From positions 1-64,000 of the forward strand of contig JAZOUD010000133.1 in the NCBI GenBank assembly GCA_045658005.1: 64,000 nt of DNA, written 5' to 3'. The DNA is from UBA2862 sp045658005. Lineage in GTDB: Bacteria; Bacillota; Clostridia; Christensenellales; Aristaeellaceae. Below, in pieces: positions 18,548 to 27,121 of the stretch. Below the pieces are notes generated by a model. The model was not told where the DNA came from. It did no database searches and worked only from the letters and a program-made list of their open reading frames with translations. Each line of letters opens with the position of its first letter. Positions within the stretch are counted from its first letter, which is position 1. The position numbers and the translations under genes are program-made.

Positions 18548-19920
18548 TCTATCGGTCCTTCCTTTTCTCGCTCCAGGCACAGCGGCACGATCCACTCGGG
18601 CAGGCTGTAGCCCAGCGCCTCTCGCGTGGCGAACACGAAGGCCGTCTCATAGGGCGTCGGCTTCCGGGGGTACACGCCGTCACCGTCGGTGAAGTAGATC
18701 AACCCCTTCAATCGCTTCAGCGCGCCGCCCTTGCGCAGCTTCTCCACCAGGTCGAACACCGGCGTGAAGTTCGTGCCGCCCCTGCCCCGGATCACCAGGT
18801 CCTTCGCGTACTTCTTCCACGCCTCCACGGAGTGGATCACGACGTGGGACTGCACGATGGCGTCACACTGGACGATGTGGATCTCCATGTCCGAAAAGAA
18901 GCTGTCGTGGTTCAGAAGCATGCGCTCGATCTCGGCCAGGAAACGCTGCACGATGGGCCGGGTGCAGGAGCCGGAGGTGTCGATGGCAATCACCAGCGAT
19001 TCCACCTTGAAGCTCTCGGTATACTCCAGGGGCTCGATCAGGGGCAGGTTGCCGTAGCGCCTCAGGCCGTAGTAATAGGGGATGGCGTCAAAGCTGTCCA
19101 GGTCGAGGCGCAGCTCCTCCCTTGTGGTGGCGAAGCGCCGCAGGTAGCTGGAAAAGTCGTACTTTCCCTCGGCGCGAAGCACCATACGCTCCTCCCTGCT
19201 GCCCGGCGCGAGCCCGTGTCGGCCTGTTCGCACCGTCCCACCCGGCAGCGCGTCCGGGGAGGGCCAGTGCCGCTCCAATGCCTCCGACAGCCATTGGGCA
19301 TAGGTGGGGATACCCGTGCCGTGCCCGTCAGGCCGTCCCGACGGCGCATTGCCCGCGGCGCCCTGCTGTGCTGTCCATCCGCCGTCCCGGAGAAGCGGTG
19401 AAGGGGCATACCAATAGCGGTGGTCGTCCCGCCGGAAGCGGGCATGCAGCGGGGCCAGCTCGTCCTCGAACAGGTCCATCAGCGCGCGATACACCGCCCC
19501 CGCCGCCCGTGGGTCGACATCCTCAGGCAGGGCCTCGGCGATCTCCCGCCGAACGAGGTTTGCCTCCCCCGAAGGAAGGAATTCCCCGCGCAGGTATTCG
19601 GCGGACACGTCGCAGGCGAGGTCCCACAGCGGCCTCACCACCCCCTCCGGCGCGACGGGATGGCGAAACAGGCAGTGCATCAGCAGATGCGCCACTGCAA
19701 GCGCGTTCGGCGAGGCCTTGGGACCATAGTACAGGCGCGTGCCGTCCGTGGCCAGGCCGTCGACGGCATCGTCCGAAACGCGCGCCATCCCTTCGATCGG
19801 CACGCGAAGAAAGGGCAAGGCCGCCCCCGCCCGGAAAAGCAGGCGGGAAAGGGCGGCCAGCGTGTCAGCAGCAGGCGTCATGCGCATTTCGCAGCTGTCA
19901 TGCTCCCGGGCCTCATCCAT
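18544..19920 (-). CDS. VWA-domain protein with metallopeptidase-like N-terminus (DUF2201 type)
   Basis: 458 residues. The C-terminal VWA domain has the MIDAS motif DTSGS, a conserved Thr in GGTNFTPVFD and TDGDG. The N-terminal half resembles the putative metallopeptidase domain that precedes VWA in this family, but the zinc motif reads HLLMH instead of HExxH, so the catalytic Glu is missing and it is probably inactive as a peptidase. It overlaps thyX by eight bases and the MoxR gene by four, so all three are translationally coupled. VWA-MoxR pairs are common; the ThyX link is unusual. Confidence 0.87.
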   Translation of the reverse strand: MDEAREHDSCEMRMTPAADTLAALSRLLFRAGAALPFLRVPIEGMARVSDDAVDGLATDGTRLYYGPKASPNALAVAHLLMHCLFRHPVAPEGVVRPLWDLACDVSAEYLRGEFLPSGEANLVRREIAEALPEDVDPRAAGAVYRALMDLFEDELAPLHARFRRDDHRYWYAPSPLLRDGGWTAQQGAAGNAPSGRPDGHGTGIPTYAQWLSEALERHWPSPDALPGGTVRTGRHGLAPGSREERMVLRAEGKYDFSSYLRRFATTREELRLDLDSFDAIPYYYGLRRYGNLPLIEPLEYTESFKVESLVIAIDTSGSCTRPIVQRFLAEIERMLLNHDSFFSDMEIHIVQCDAIVQSHVVIHSVEAWKKYAKDLVIRGRGGTNFTPVFDLVEKLRKGGALKRLKGLIYFTDGDGVYPRKPTPYETAFVFATREALGYSLPEWIVPLCLEREKEGPIE

Positions 19921-21220
19921 TCTCCATTCCCCTGAACGGCTTCCCGCAGCTCATCTTCCCCTCCGGGCAGGGGCCGTAGGCGCAGCTGGGCCCGATGTGG
20001 GTGAATATTTCCGGTTCCTTATCGCAGAGCAGCTTCAACATCTTCCAGGCCACGCCCCGAATCTCCCACTGGGCGCGGTTGCAGGTGCGCAGCCGCATGA
20101 AGTGCGTTAGCTCCCGCAGGTTCATCGCCAGCACCAGATCGATCTCATGGCCGCTGAGGGCGAAGTAGGACAGGTCCTGCATGGAAACGCCCATTTCACA
20201 GGCCTGTCGCGCCGCCAGCGCCTGGGCTTCGAAGGCAGCGCGATACACCGCTTCGGCCTCCGGTATGGCCTTCACCGTCTCCGGCAGCACGTAATCCCCC
20301 TCTGCCAGCCCGCGAACCACGGGCGGCACCAGCAGCGATACCATGCGATGCCGGGTGAAGTGGGTCACGCAGGCCAGCGAAACCCGCTTCACGCGGAAGG
20401 TGTAGCGCACCATTTCCAGCTCCCTTGGACGTGCGTCGGTCAGCAGCGCAACGGCATTCCCGTCAAGCCGCCCCGTAAAGGCGCAAATCTGCTTCAGAAA
20501 GTCCGCCGCGCCGTCGCAGGCGTTCAGCAGCTCGGCGTCCCCTTCCCTGGCGGTGCCCCGACGAATCTCCTCCGACAGGGCCATTGGCGCGAACCCGGGA
20601 TAGCGGGCGGCCTCCTTATCGATCACACCGGGGTACAATACGTCAAACTGCGCCTTCAGCTGGGCGCCCAGCGCCTCGATCTCAATCGATCCCTTCCCCC
20701 GCCCGTACAGCATCGCGCAGATCAGCCCGATCAGCTCCCGGGCGTTCAGGGTCATGTAAAAATTGCTGCGCAGGCAGTAGGGCAGCAGGAAGCGGGCGTC
20801 CTCCTTGGGCACGCCCAGCGCCATCAGTCGCTCATAGTCGGCAAACCGCGCCTGCATGGTCTCCCTGTACAGCCTTTCCTGGGCCTCGTCCAGCCCATCC
20901 GGCACCACAAACCCCGCCCCGGCAAAATCCACATACCGCCGGGATTTGACGGTGAACGACGCCAGACGGCACTCGATGACGAACTGCTCCACCAGCACAG
21001 ACACGTCGTTGAAGGCGACGGAAAAGGTCTGGTGCTCGATGACCGACTTGTGGCCCGAGGACAGCACCTTCCCGATGAGCTTCAGGTCGCGCTCATCTCC
21101 CCTGCTGCCTTCGAACATCTCCATGGCCGTGCCCTGCTGTGTGGAAATGCGGGCCGCAGACGCCGCCACCCGCAGCGCCTCCCGATTTTCCACGACGATG
21201 ATGGCCTTGCTCTGATTCAT
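19913..21220 (-). CDS. thyX: Tandem-domain ThyX-like flavin-dependent thymidylate synthase
   Basis: 435 residues, twice the usual ThyX length. Half 1 (about 1-215) has IEHQTFSVAFNDVS and a ThyX-like motif CRLASFTVKSRRY, then NFYMTLNAREL. Half 2 (about 216-410) has THFTRHRMVSLLVPP, with RHRxxS but without the following N..S.RY, then LAMNLRELTHFMRLRTCNRAQWEIR as in ThyX C-termini. A final Cys cluster C-x4-C-x6-C (SCAYGPCPEGKMSCGK) follows. Known ThyX makes dTMP from dUMP with FAD, NADPH and methylene-tetrahydrofolate. Each half here keeps only part of the signature, so they may form one composite site, or the protein may have another function. Confidence 0.85.
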   Translation of the reverse strand: MNQSKAIIVVENREALRVAASAARISTQQGTAMEMFEGSRGDERDLKLIGKVLSSGHKSVIEHQTFSVAFNDVSVLVEQFVIECRLASFTVKSRRYVDFAGAGFVVPDGLDEAQERLYRETMQARFADYERLMALGVPKEDARFLLPYCLRSNFYMTLNARELIGLICAMLYGRGKGSIEIEALGAQLKAQFDVLYPGVIDKEAARYPGFAPMALSEEIRRGTAREGDAELLNACDGAADFLKQICAFTGRLDGNAVALLTDARPRELEMVRYTFRVKRVSLACVTHFTRHRMVSLLVPPVVRGLAEGDYVLPETVKAIPEAEAVYRAAFEAQALAARQACEMGVSMQDLSYFALSGHEIDLVLAMNLRELTHFMRLRTCNRAQWEIRGVAWKMLKLLCDKEPEIFTHIGPSCAYGPCPEGKMSCGKPFRGMENG

Positions 21221-21303
21221 GTTGTATCACCCATTGTTTATATTTTTGGTTTTCACCGTGTTTGATGTGACAACCTTCAAGTCGCTCCTACGACTGATTC
21301 TCC

Positions 21304-21573
21304 CTATAAACAATCGAGCGTCTTGAACTGTGTATGCGCAGTTTGAAAATCTGCCCAGTTTACAGATTTAAGCAATTCGTTCATTGTGGTAAATATCCGA
21401 TCTGGGCTGAATATTGATAATGAAACACCTAATTGAGCTTTAATCTTCTCCCGTCTTTGTTTTAAGTACACCTCGGATTTCATATTAGATATGAAATTTT
21501 TACTAAGATTATCGTATCTTCTGTAACCAGATATTTTCAAAGCATCAAGCATTATTGGATACTCCCTTGCCAT
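21304..21573 (-). CDS. Hypothetical 89-residue protein in AT-rich island
   Basis: Not recognised. The frame starts MAREYPIMLDALKISGYRRY and ends FKTLDCL, is rich in Lys, Ser and Asn, and uses AT-rich codons unlike its neighbours. No Shine-Dalgarno site stands out. It may be a transferred gene, a remnant of a larger one, or a chance frame. Confidence 0.35.
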   Translation of the reverse strand: MAREYPIMLDALKISGYRRYDNLSKNFISNMKSEVYLKQRREKIKAQLGVSLSIFSPDRIFTTMNELLKSVNWADFQTAHTQFKTLDCL

Positions 21574-21679
21574 AGTTGAATTTGAAATTGAGTTCGGCGT
21601 ACTCTACATACAATATATTCTGATTGTAACACATTTATTCAAAATTGACAAGTAGGCAACATTATACCCTACATCAAAG

Positions 21680-21771
21680 CGTCATACAATATATAGCCGT
21701 TAATGCGCCTCACTAACTATATATTGTATGACGTCGATACTGTTTTCTCCGATAAATCACTGTGAAAACAG
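21680..21771. repeat. Inverted repeats in AT-rich island
   Basis: A perfect 17-bp inverted repeat (21680-21696 with 21717-21733; arms CGTCATACAATATATAG and complement) spans 20 bases. A second 8-bp pair (CTGTTTTC at 21740-21747 with its complement at 21764-21771) follows. Neither has a U-run. Base composition differs sharply from the flanks, so a mobile-element remnant is possible. The wider gap 21574-21811 holds nothing else recognised. Confidence 0.6.
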
Positions 21772-21811
21772 ATTGTTATGAGCGGAGGGAAGATATTCTA
21801 TTGCGATACTC

Positions 21812-23377
21812 TCAATACTTCTCATTGTCTCCCAGCGAATCCCGCACGGTGACGACCACCTTGCGCTCATAGGCGGCAAAGGCATGCTCCACCAGACTGC
21901 GGTCGGGCTTGGGGGTGACCAGGCTGACCACGGGTACGATCACCAAGCCGGCCAGCATCGCGAACGCGCCGCAGTTGATCGGGGATTGCAGCCAGGCGGG
22001 GAACATGCCCTTGAACAGCATATTCGCCACCATGATGCCCGCGCCGAAGATCATGCTGCACCAGGCGGAGGCGCAGGTGGCCTTCTTCATGTACAGGCCG
22101 TACATGAACGGCGCCAGGAACGCGCCGGCCAGGGCGCCCCAGGAGATGCCCATCAGCTGGGCGATGAAGTTGACGGTGGTGCTGTACTGTATGATGGCGA
22201 TGACCACGGAGATCAGTATGAACACCACGATCAGAACGCGCATGATGAACACCTGTTTCTTCTCGTCCATGTCTTTGATGATGTTCCCCTTCAGGAAGTC
22301 CAGCGTCAGCGTGGAGCTGGAGGCCAGCACCAGGGAGGACAGCGTGGACATCGACGCGGACAGCACCAGTATCACCACCACACCGATCAGCAGCGGCGAC
22401 AGGGTTTCCAGCATCTTGGGCACGATGGCGTCGTAGCCCCCCACGGGCACGCCGTTCGGTCCGATCTCCATCTGGCTGGTGAAGAGCCTGCCGAAGCCGC
22501 CCAGGAAGTAGCAGCCGCCGGCTACGACCACCGCGAAGAAGGTGGATATGATCGTGCCCTTGGAGATGGCGTTTTCCGACTTGATGGCGTAGAACTTCTG
22601 CACCATCTGGGGCAGGCCCCAGGTGCCCAGGGAGGTCAGGATCACCACGCCCAGCAGGCTGAAGGGGTCGGGCCCGAAGAAGGAGGAGAACACGCCGGGC
22701 ACGTCGGAGACCTGGGGGTCGCTGACACGGGCCATGTCGGAGATGGCCGTTATGAACCCGCCGTTCGCTTTCAGCACCGCCGCGATGACGGCCACGATGC
22801 CGAACAGCATGATGATGCCCTGTATGAAGTCGTTGATGGCCGTGGCCATGTACCCGCCCGCGATGACATAAACGCCGGTCAGCACCGCCATCAGTATGAT
22901 GCACACCGTATAGTCGATGTTGAAGGCCATGCCGAACAGGCGGGACAGGCCGTTGTACAGCGACGCGGTGTAGGGGATCAGGAAGATGAATATGATCGCG
23001 GAAGCGCCGATCTTCAGCGCGTTGCTGTCATAGCGCTTGCCCAGGAATTCGGGCATGGTGGCGCTCGACAGCTGCTGGGTCATGACGCGGGTGCGGCGGC
23101 CCAGTATCACCCAGGCCAGCAGCGAGCCGATGAAGGCGTTACCCAGGCCGATCCAGGTGGAGGAGATGCCGAAGCGCCAGCCGAACTGGCCGGCATAGCC
23201 CACGAATATGACCGCCGAGAAATAGGAGGTGCCGTAGGCGAAGGCCGTCAGCCACGGGCCGACGGAGCGTCCGCCCAGCACGAAGCCGTCGACGTTGGAG
23301 GCGTGCTTGCGGCTGTAGAAGCCGACGCCGATCATGATCCCGAAGAATACCACCAGCATGAGAATCTTGATGAACAC
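21812..23377 (-). CDS. Sodium:solute symporter (SSF family)
   Basis: 521 residues, about 13 membrane helices, typical of SSF (PutP/PanF type). It starts VDGFVLGGRSVGPWLTAF-like after helix 1, with YGTSYFSAVIFVGYAGQFGWRFG and the helix-8 ion-site region SASMSTLSSLVLASSS. The start is GTG at 23375-23377, seven bases after GGGAGAG; no ATG fits. The preceding T-box shows that expression follows charging of one tRNA, so the substrate is probably an amino acid or related compound; which one is not resolved. Confidence 0.9.
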   Translation of the reverse strand: MFIKILMLVVFFGIMIGVGFYSRKHASNVDGFVLGGRSVGPWLTAFAYGTSYFSAVIFVGYAGQFGWRFGISSTWIGLGNAFIGSLLAWVILGRRTRVMTQQLSSATMPEFLGKRYDSNALKIGASAIIFIFLIPYTASLYNGLSRLFGMAFNIDYTVCIILMAVLTGVYVIAGGYMATAINDFIQGIIMLFGIVAVIAAVLKANGGFITAISDMARVSDPQVSDVPGVFSSFFGPDPFSLLGVVILTSLGTWGLPQMVQKFYAIKSENAISKGTIISTFFAVVVAGGCYFLGGFGRLFTSQMEIGPNGVPVGGYDAIVPKMLETLSPLLIGVVVILVLSASMSTLSSLVLASSSTLTLDFLKGNIIKDMDEKKQVFIMRVLIVVFILISVVIAIIQYSTTVNFIAQLMGISWGALAGAFLAPFMYGLYMKKATCASAWCSMIFGAGIMVANMLFKGMFPAWLQSPINCGAFAMLAGLVIVPVVSLVTPKPDRSLVEHAFAAYERKVVVTVRDSLGDNEKY

Positions 23378-23419
23378 AGTGGGTCTCTCCCTTCAGCATT
23401 GGTGTCCGCAGGGGGCATA

Positions 23420-23450
23420 GAAAAACGCCCTCTGCCTGGTTGCAGAGGGC
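23420..23450 (-). terminator. T-box intrinsic terminator before SSF symporter
   Basis: Perfect 9-bp stem GCCCTCTGC (23427-23435 with 23442-23450), six-base loop, followed by GTTTTTC on the minus strand. Confidence 0.9.
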
Positions 23451-23712
23451 GGAATATCCGCGGTACCACCTCTATTCGGCGCCTCCTCGCGGAGTACGCC
23501 CTCGTCGGGTGCGGGCACAGGCCCATACCCTATCGCTATAACGGGCGAACCCGTCGCCACCTATTTGTCAGAGCGCATCGCGGACCGACTTTCAGCGCGC
23601 GGCTATCGGGAGGTAATTCGGTGATACGTCGCATACTGCCTCGCACCCACCGGCAGCTCTCTGAATGCGCTGTTCCGTTCACCTACTGTTTCCCGGTCAC
23701 TGCCTTTGACGC
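23421..23712 (-). promoter_or_regulatory. T-box riboswitch upstream of the SSF symporter
   Basis: The minus strand has the T-box core AGAGGTGGTACCGCGGA (about 23457-23473) and a Stem I with the AGTA/GAA loop-E pair. The lower helix CGGGA/TCCCG and upper helix GGTGA/TCACC enclose an eight-base 3' loop GAATTACC. Read in the same register as the Trp leader at 16713-17003 the specifier would be UUA (Leu), but the next base is not the usual purine. AUU (Ile) one base earlier has a purine after it. The specificity is left open. Confidence 0.88.
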
Positions 23713-23717
23713 CACTC

Positions 23718-23746
23718 AGTTTACCACTTTATCAGGTTTGTGTCAA
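23718..23746 (-). promoter_or_regulatory. SigA promoter of the SSF T-box
   Basis: Minus strand TTGACA (23741-23746), 17 bases, TAAACT (23718-23723). Confidence 0.85.
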
Positions 23747-23772
23747 GTGCTCATTTGAGTTTTACATCATGT

Positions 23773-24570
23773 TTACTTTCCTAGGGCCCACGCAAACTGT
23801 ATCAGCATGATGCCGATCAGGTGGGCCGGATAGAACAGATAATAGACCCATTTGTTGATCTTGAGCTTCGACCAGGTGGGAATATAGATCAGCGGCAGCG
23901 CCAGTATCGCGAACATCTGTATGCCGAAGCCTACGCCGAACAGGTGATAGGAGGACCCCTTCATCCCCCACCAGATCATATAAGCCGACATCACCGGCAG
24001 GGAAACCCACCAGTGGCTGACGGTCAGGTAGAACAGCACGATCAACGTCACGCCCAGCCAGCCATAGTTGATGCTGTTCTGGAGCTTCCACACCAGCAGC
24101 GCCAGGGCGGCCGTGCAGACATACTGCCCCTCCCTGAGCGACCATATCAGCATTAGGCCCAGCGCCAGCGTCAGCATGATGTTGGGCACGGCCCAGCTCT
24201 GCACGTAGAAGTTCATCACCGCGCCCAGGGGATTATCCGCGAACCGCACGGCATACATGCCGGGCACCGTGTGGGCCAGGGCCACGGCATAGAAGGGCTG
24301 GGAGATCAGGCCGATCAGCAGTATGCGGCTCAGGTATTTCAGCTTGTTTTTCGAGTAAACGCCCCCCACGGCGATGCAGTAGGCGTACAGTGGAAAGGCG
24401 AGCCGCCCGAGGATGCGCATGATCCGGTACTGGGGAAAGAACATTTTTCCCGTATGGTCGATCAGCATGCTGATCATCGCCACCAGCTTCAAAAGGTTGG
24501 TGTCGCGGTTCAGCCCGACCTCCCTTGGCGCGAAGAGGGTGGAAAGGGCGTTTGTCTTTTTTGCGGCCAT
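23773..24570 (-). CDS. TraX-family membrane protein
   Basis: 265 residues, about eight hydrophobic helices. The N-terminal LNRDTNLLKLVAMISMLIDH, RILGRLAFPLYAYCIA and the closing INKWVYYLFYPAHL match the TraX family, named for F-pilin acetylation but found in many Firmicute chromosomes as an acyltransferase-like protein of unknown substrate. The ATG at 24568-24570 has GGAGGT upstream, so the frame's first ATG is not used. No pilin gene is near. It follows the histidine kinase gene after a GC hairpin. Confidence 0.85.
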   Translation of the reverse strand: MAAKKTNALSTLFAPREVGLNRDTNLLKLVAMISMLIDHTGKMFFPQYRIMRILGRLAFPLYAYCIAVGGVYSKNKLKYLSRILLIGLISQPFYAVALAHTVPGMYAVRFADNPLGAVMNFYVQSWAVPNIMLTLALGLMLIWSLREGQYVCTAALALLVWKLQNSINYGWLGVTLIVLFYLTVSHWWVSLPVMSAYMIWWGMKGSSYHLFGVGFGIQMFAILALPLIYIPTWSKLKINKWVYYLFYPAHLIGIMLIQFAWALGK

Positions 24571-24604
24571 CCGGGCTACCTCCGTCAATGCAATGATGTC
24601 AACA

Positions 24605-24622
24605 GGCGGCCCGAAGGCCGCC
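24605..24622 (-). terminator. Hairpin after histidine kinase gene
   Basis: Stem GGCGGCC with complement and a UUCG-type tetraloop (24605-24611 with 24616-24622), ten bases past the kinase stop on the minus strand. The U-run after it is poor, so it may only partly terminate before traX-like. Confidence 0.5.
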
Positions 24623-24632
24623 CGCTTTTGTA

Positions 24633-26393
24633 TTACGACATACCGTCGAATATGGTATCCTGCTCCGAATTTTCCTTGGGCGCAAGGGGCAGCGTAACCA
24701 GGAACTCGGTGCCCTCCCCCAGCTTGGAATGGACCTCGATCTCGCCGTCCATCGACCGAACGATGTGCTTGACGATGGCCAGCCCCAGGCCCGTGCCACC
24801 CATCTGGCGGGAGCGCCCCTTGTCCACGCGGTAGAAGCGCTCAAACAGCCTGGGCAGGTTTTCCTCGGCGATGCCGATGCCCGTATCGGAGATGGTGACG
24901 TTGGCCTCCTTGTCGTTGGCGAACACCTGCACCGTCACGGAGCCGCCCGGCTCGTTGTATTTGATGGCGTTCTCCGTCAGGTTGATCAGCAGCTGCTCCA
25001 CCCGGTCGGGGTTGCCCATGATGTACACCGGGGTGTTGCCGGTGGCGCAGTTCACGGTGACCTGCTTTTCCTGGGCGTGGATCGACAGCATGTCGCACAC
25101 GTCCTGGGCCTTCTTATCCAGGCGGATGCGTTCGATGGCCACCTCGTCGTCGCCGGATTCCAGCTTGCTGATGGACAGTATGTCGTTGATCAGCCGGGTC
25201 AGGCGCTCAGTCTCCATCATGATGATGTTCAGGAACTTGTGGGCCATCTCCGGATTGTCGATGGCGCCGGCCTGCAGGGTTTCGACAAAGCCGCGGATCG
25301 ACGTCAGCGGCGTCTTCAATTCGTGGGAGACGTTGGCGGCGAAGTCCGTGCGCACCTGCTCCAGCCTGCGCAGCTCGGTGATATCCTCGACGATGGCCAG
25401 TGCCCCCACCACCTGCTCCTCCCGGCGCATCGGCGAGACGTACAGCCGCAGGGGCCGGTGGCCGCGACCGACGGCGGTCCGGGCCGCAACCTCGTTGGTA
25501 TAGACGCCCTCCTGGCGCATGGCCTCGGTGAAAACCTCGTCCAGCTTGACGTCGCGGGAGACCTCGTTGATGTTCTTGTACTCCGGATTGCCCACGATGC
25601 CCAGCAGCTTCTTGGCCACCGGCGTGATGTAGATGACGTTCAGATTCTGGTCCACGGCGACGATGCCGTTTTGCATCTGCGACATCACCGAGCTGAGCAC
25701 GTGATTGCGGTTTTTCTGCTTGAAAATGCGATCCTGGATCCTGGTAATGATGGCGTTATACTCCGCGGCGTGGGGGTCTTCCCGGCGAAAGCCCTCCACG
25801 CGGGCGTCGAAGTTGCCGTCGGAGAAGCTGTCCAATGCCGCCATGACCTGCTTGACCATCTTTTCACGCTGCATCACATCGAGTATGACGATGACCGCCA
25901 GCACGATGGTCAGGCCGTAGATGACGGCCAGCAGCAGCAGCGCCTTGTTGTTCAGCAGGATCGTCATCGTGTCCGACATCGGCCTCGCGTACAGCAGGTA
26001 TTCGCCGCCCTCATAGCGATAGATGACGTAAAGCGCCATCTTGCCCACTGCGTTGGGATGGCGCTTCAGGACCGCCTCGTTCGTCCTGGCCATGGCGATA
26101 TCCTCGTCGGTCAGGCTGCTGTAGCGCTCATCCGAGGCGTACACCAGGGACCCGTCCGACGCGAACAGCGCCCGCGCCGCGCCTTCCGTGGTTTTCAGGG
26201 TTTTAAGGGTCTCAGCGCGGGTCTGCATGGAGTCGGTCCGGCTGAAATCGCCCGTCAATTGACAGGCGACATACAGGTCATGCTCGATTTCATCGTTGGC
26301 CCGGTCGGCCAGCCTGGAGCAGTTATAGGTCAGCAGCAGCGCAAGGGCAACCAGTGAAACCAGGGTCACAATCAATGTAACCCTTGATTTCAT
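24633..26393 (-). CDS. PhoR/WalK-like sensor histidine kinase
   Basis: 586 residues. Two membrane helices (about 5-25 and 150-172) bracket an extracytoplasmic sensor. A HAMP-like linker, a PAS domain (VLSSVMSQMQNGIVAVDQ..), the H-box NVSHELKTPLTSIRGF, N-box LINLTENAIKYN, G1 ISDTGIGIAEENL, F-box FERFYRVDKGRSRQ and G2 GGTGLGLAIVKHI follow. It overlaps its response regulator gene by four bases. The arrangement matches phosphate (PhoRP) and cell-envelope (WalRK) systems; no pst genes are present here to choose between them. Confidence 0.93.
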   Translation of the reverse strand: MKSRVTLIVTLVSLVALALLLTYNCSRLADRANDEIEHDLYVACQLTGDFSRTDSMQTRAETLKTLKTTEGAARALFASDGSLVYASDERYSSLTDEDIAMARTNEAVLKRHPNAVGKMALYVIYRYEGGEYLLYARPMSDTMTILLNNKALLLLAVIYGLTIVLAVIVILDVMQREKMVKQVMAALDSFSDGNFDARVEGFRREDPHAAEYNAIITRIQDRIFKQKNRNHVLSSVMSQMQNGIVAVDQNLNVIYITPVAKKLLGIVGNPEYKNINEVSRDVKLDEVFTEAMRQEGVYTNEVAARTAVGRGHRPLRLYVSPMRREEQVVGALAIVEDITELRRLEQVRTDFAANVSHELKTPLTSIRGFVETLQAGAIDNPEMAHKFLNIIMMETERLTRLINDILSISKLESGDDEVAIERIRLDKKAQDVCDMLSIHAQEKQVTVNCATGNTPVYIMGNPDRVEQLLINLTENAIKYNEPGGSVTVQVFANDKEANVTISDTGIGIAEENLPRLFERFYRVDKGRSRQMGGTGLGLAIVKHIVRSMDGEIEVHSKLGEGTEFLVTLPLAPKENSEQDTIFDGMS

Positions 26394-27091
26394 AGGCGAT
26401 TCTCCTGACGATCGTTGAACTTATAGCCAACGCCACGGATCGTCTCGATATAGTGGGCGTCGTCGCCCAGCTTCTGGCGGATATGGCGAATGTGCACGTC
26501 GACGGTGCGGGTCTCGCCATAGAACTCATAGCCCCAGATGCGATCCAGCAGGAAATCGCGGGTCAGCACCTTGCCGCGGCTGAGCACCAGCAGCTTCAGC
26601 AGCTCGAACTCCTTCAGTGTCAGGGACAGCTTTTCGCCGTTGCGGAAGGCCTCGTAATTGCCCACGTCGATGGTCAGTCCGCCCACATGCAGGATGCCCT
26701 CTTCTTCGTTCTGCGGCGCGGCGCGGCGCAACAGCGCCTTCACGCGGGCGATCAGCTCGCGCACGGAGAAGGGCTTTGTGATATAGTCGTCCGCGCCCAG
26801 CTCGAGGCCAAGGATCTTGTCCACCTCGTCGCCCTTGGCTGTAAGCATGATGATCGGGATATCCGCGGTCGTAGGCGCGCTCTTTAGCCGCCGGCAAACC
26901 TCCATGCCATCGATTCCGGGCAGCATAATATCCAGCAGCACCATCGCCGGACGCTCATGCGCGCAAACCACCAGCGCGTCTTCGCCCGTAGCGGCAGTGA
27001 CTACCCGATAGCCGGAAGCCTCGAGATTGAATGAAAGTAACTCAAGAATATGGGCTTCATCGTCAACGGCCAGTATCAGTTCGTTTGCCAT
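26390..27091 (-). CDS. OmpR/PhoB-family response regulator
   Basis: 233 residues. Receiver domain with AVDDEAHI, phosphoacceptor Asp in VLLDIMLPGIDGME, Thr in MLTAKGDEVDKI and Lys in DYITKPFSVREL. The C-terminal winged helix (LSLTLKEFELLKLLV, RIWGYEFYGETRTVDVHIRHIRQKLG) is typical of PhoB/OmpR DNA-binding domains. The ATG follows GAGAGGAT by six bases. It is cotranscribed with the kinase and lies 31 bases after nrdR. Confidence 0.95.
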   Translation of the reverse strand: MANELILAVDDEAHILELLSFNLEASGYRVVTAATGEDALVVCAHERPAMVLLDIMLPGIDGMEVCRRLKSAPTTADIPIIMLTAKGDEVDKILGLELGADDYITKPFSVRELIARVKALLRRAAPQNEEEGILHVGGLTIDVGNYEAFRNGEKLSLTLKEFELLKLLVLSRGKVLTRDFLLDRIWGYEFYGETRTVDVHIRHIRQKLGDDAHYIETIRGVGYKFNDRQENRL

Positions 27092-27121
27092 GTGCGTATC
27101 CTCTCTTTTATTTGTATTTGG

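Noticed and set aside
21884..23758. 624-codon open frame antisense to the SSF symporter and its T-box
   Set aside because: Shadow; rich in His, Gln and Asp, no domain, and it runs through the T-box leader.
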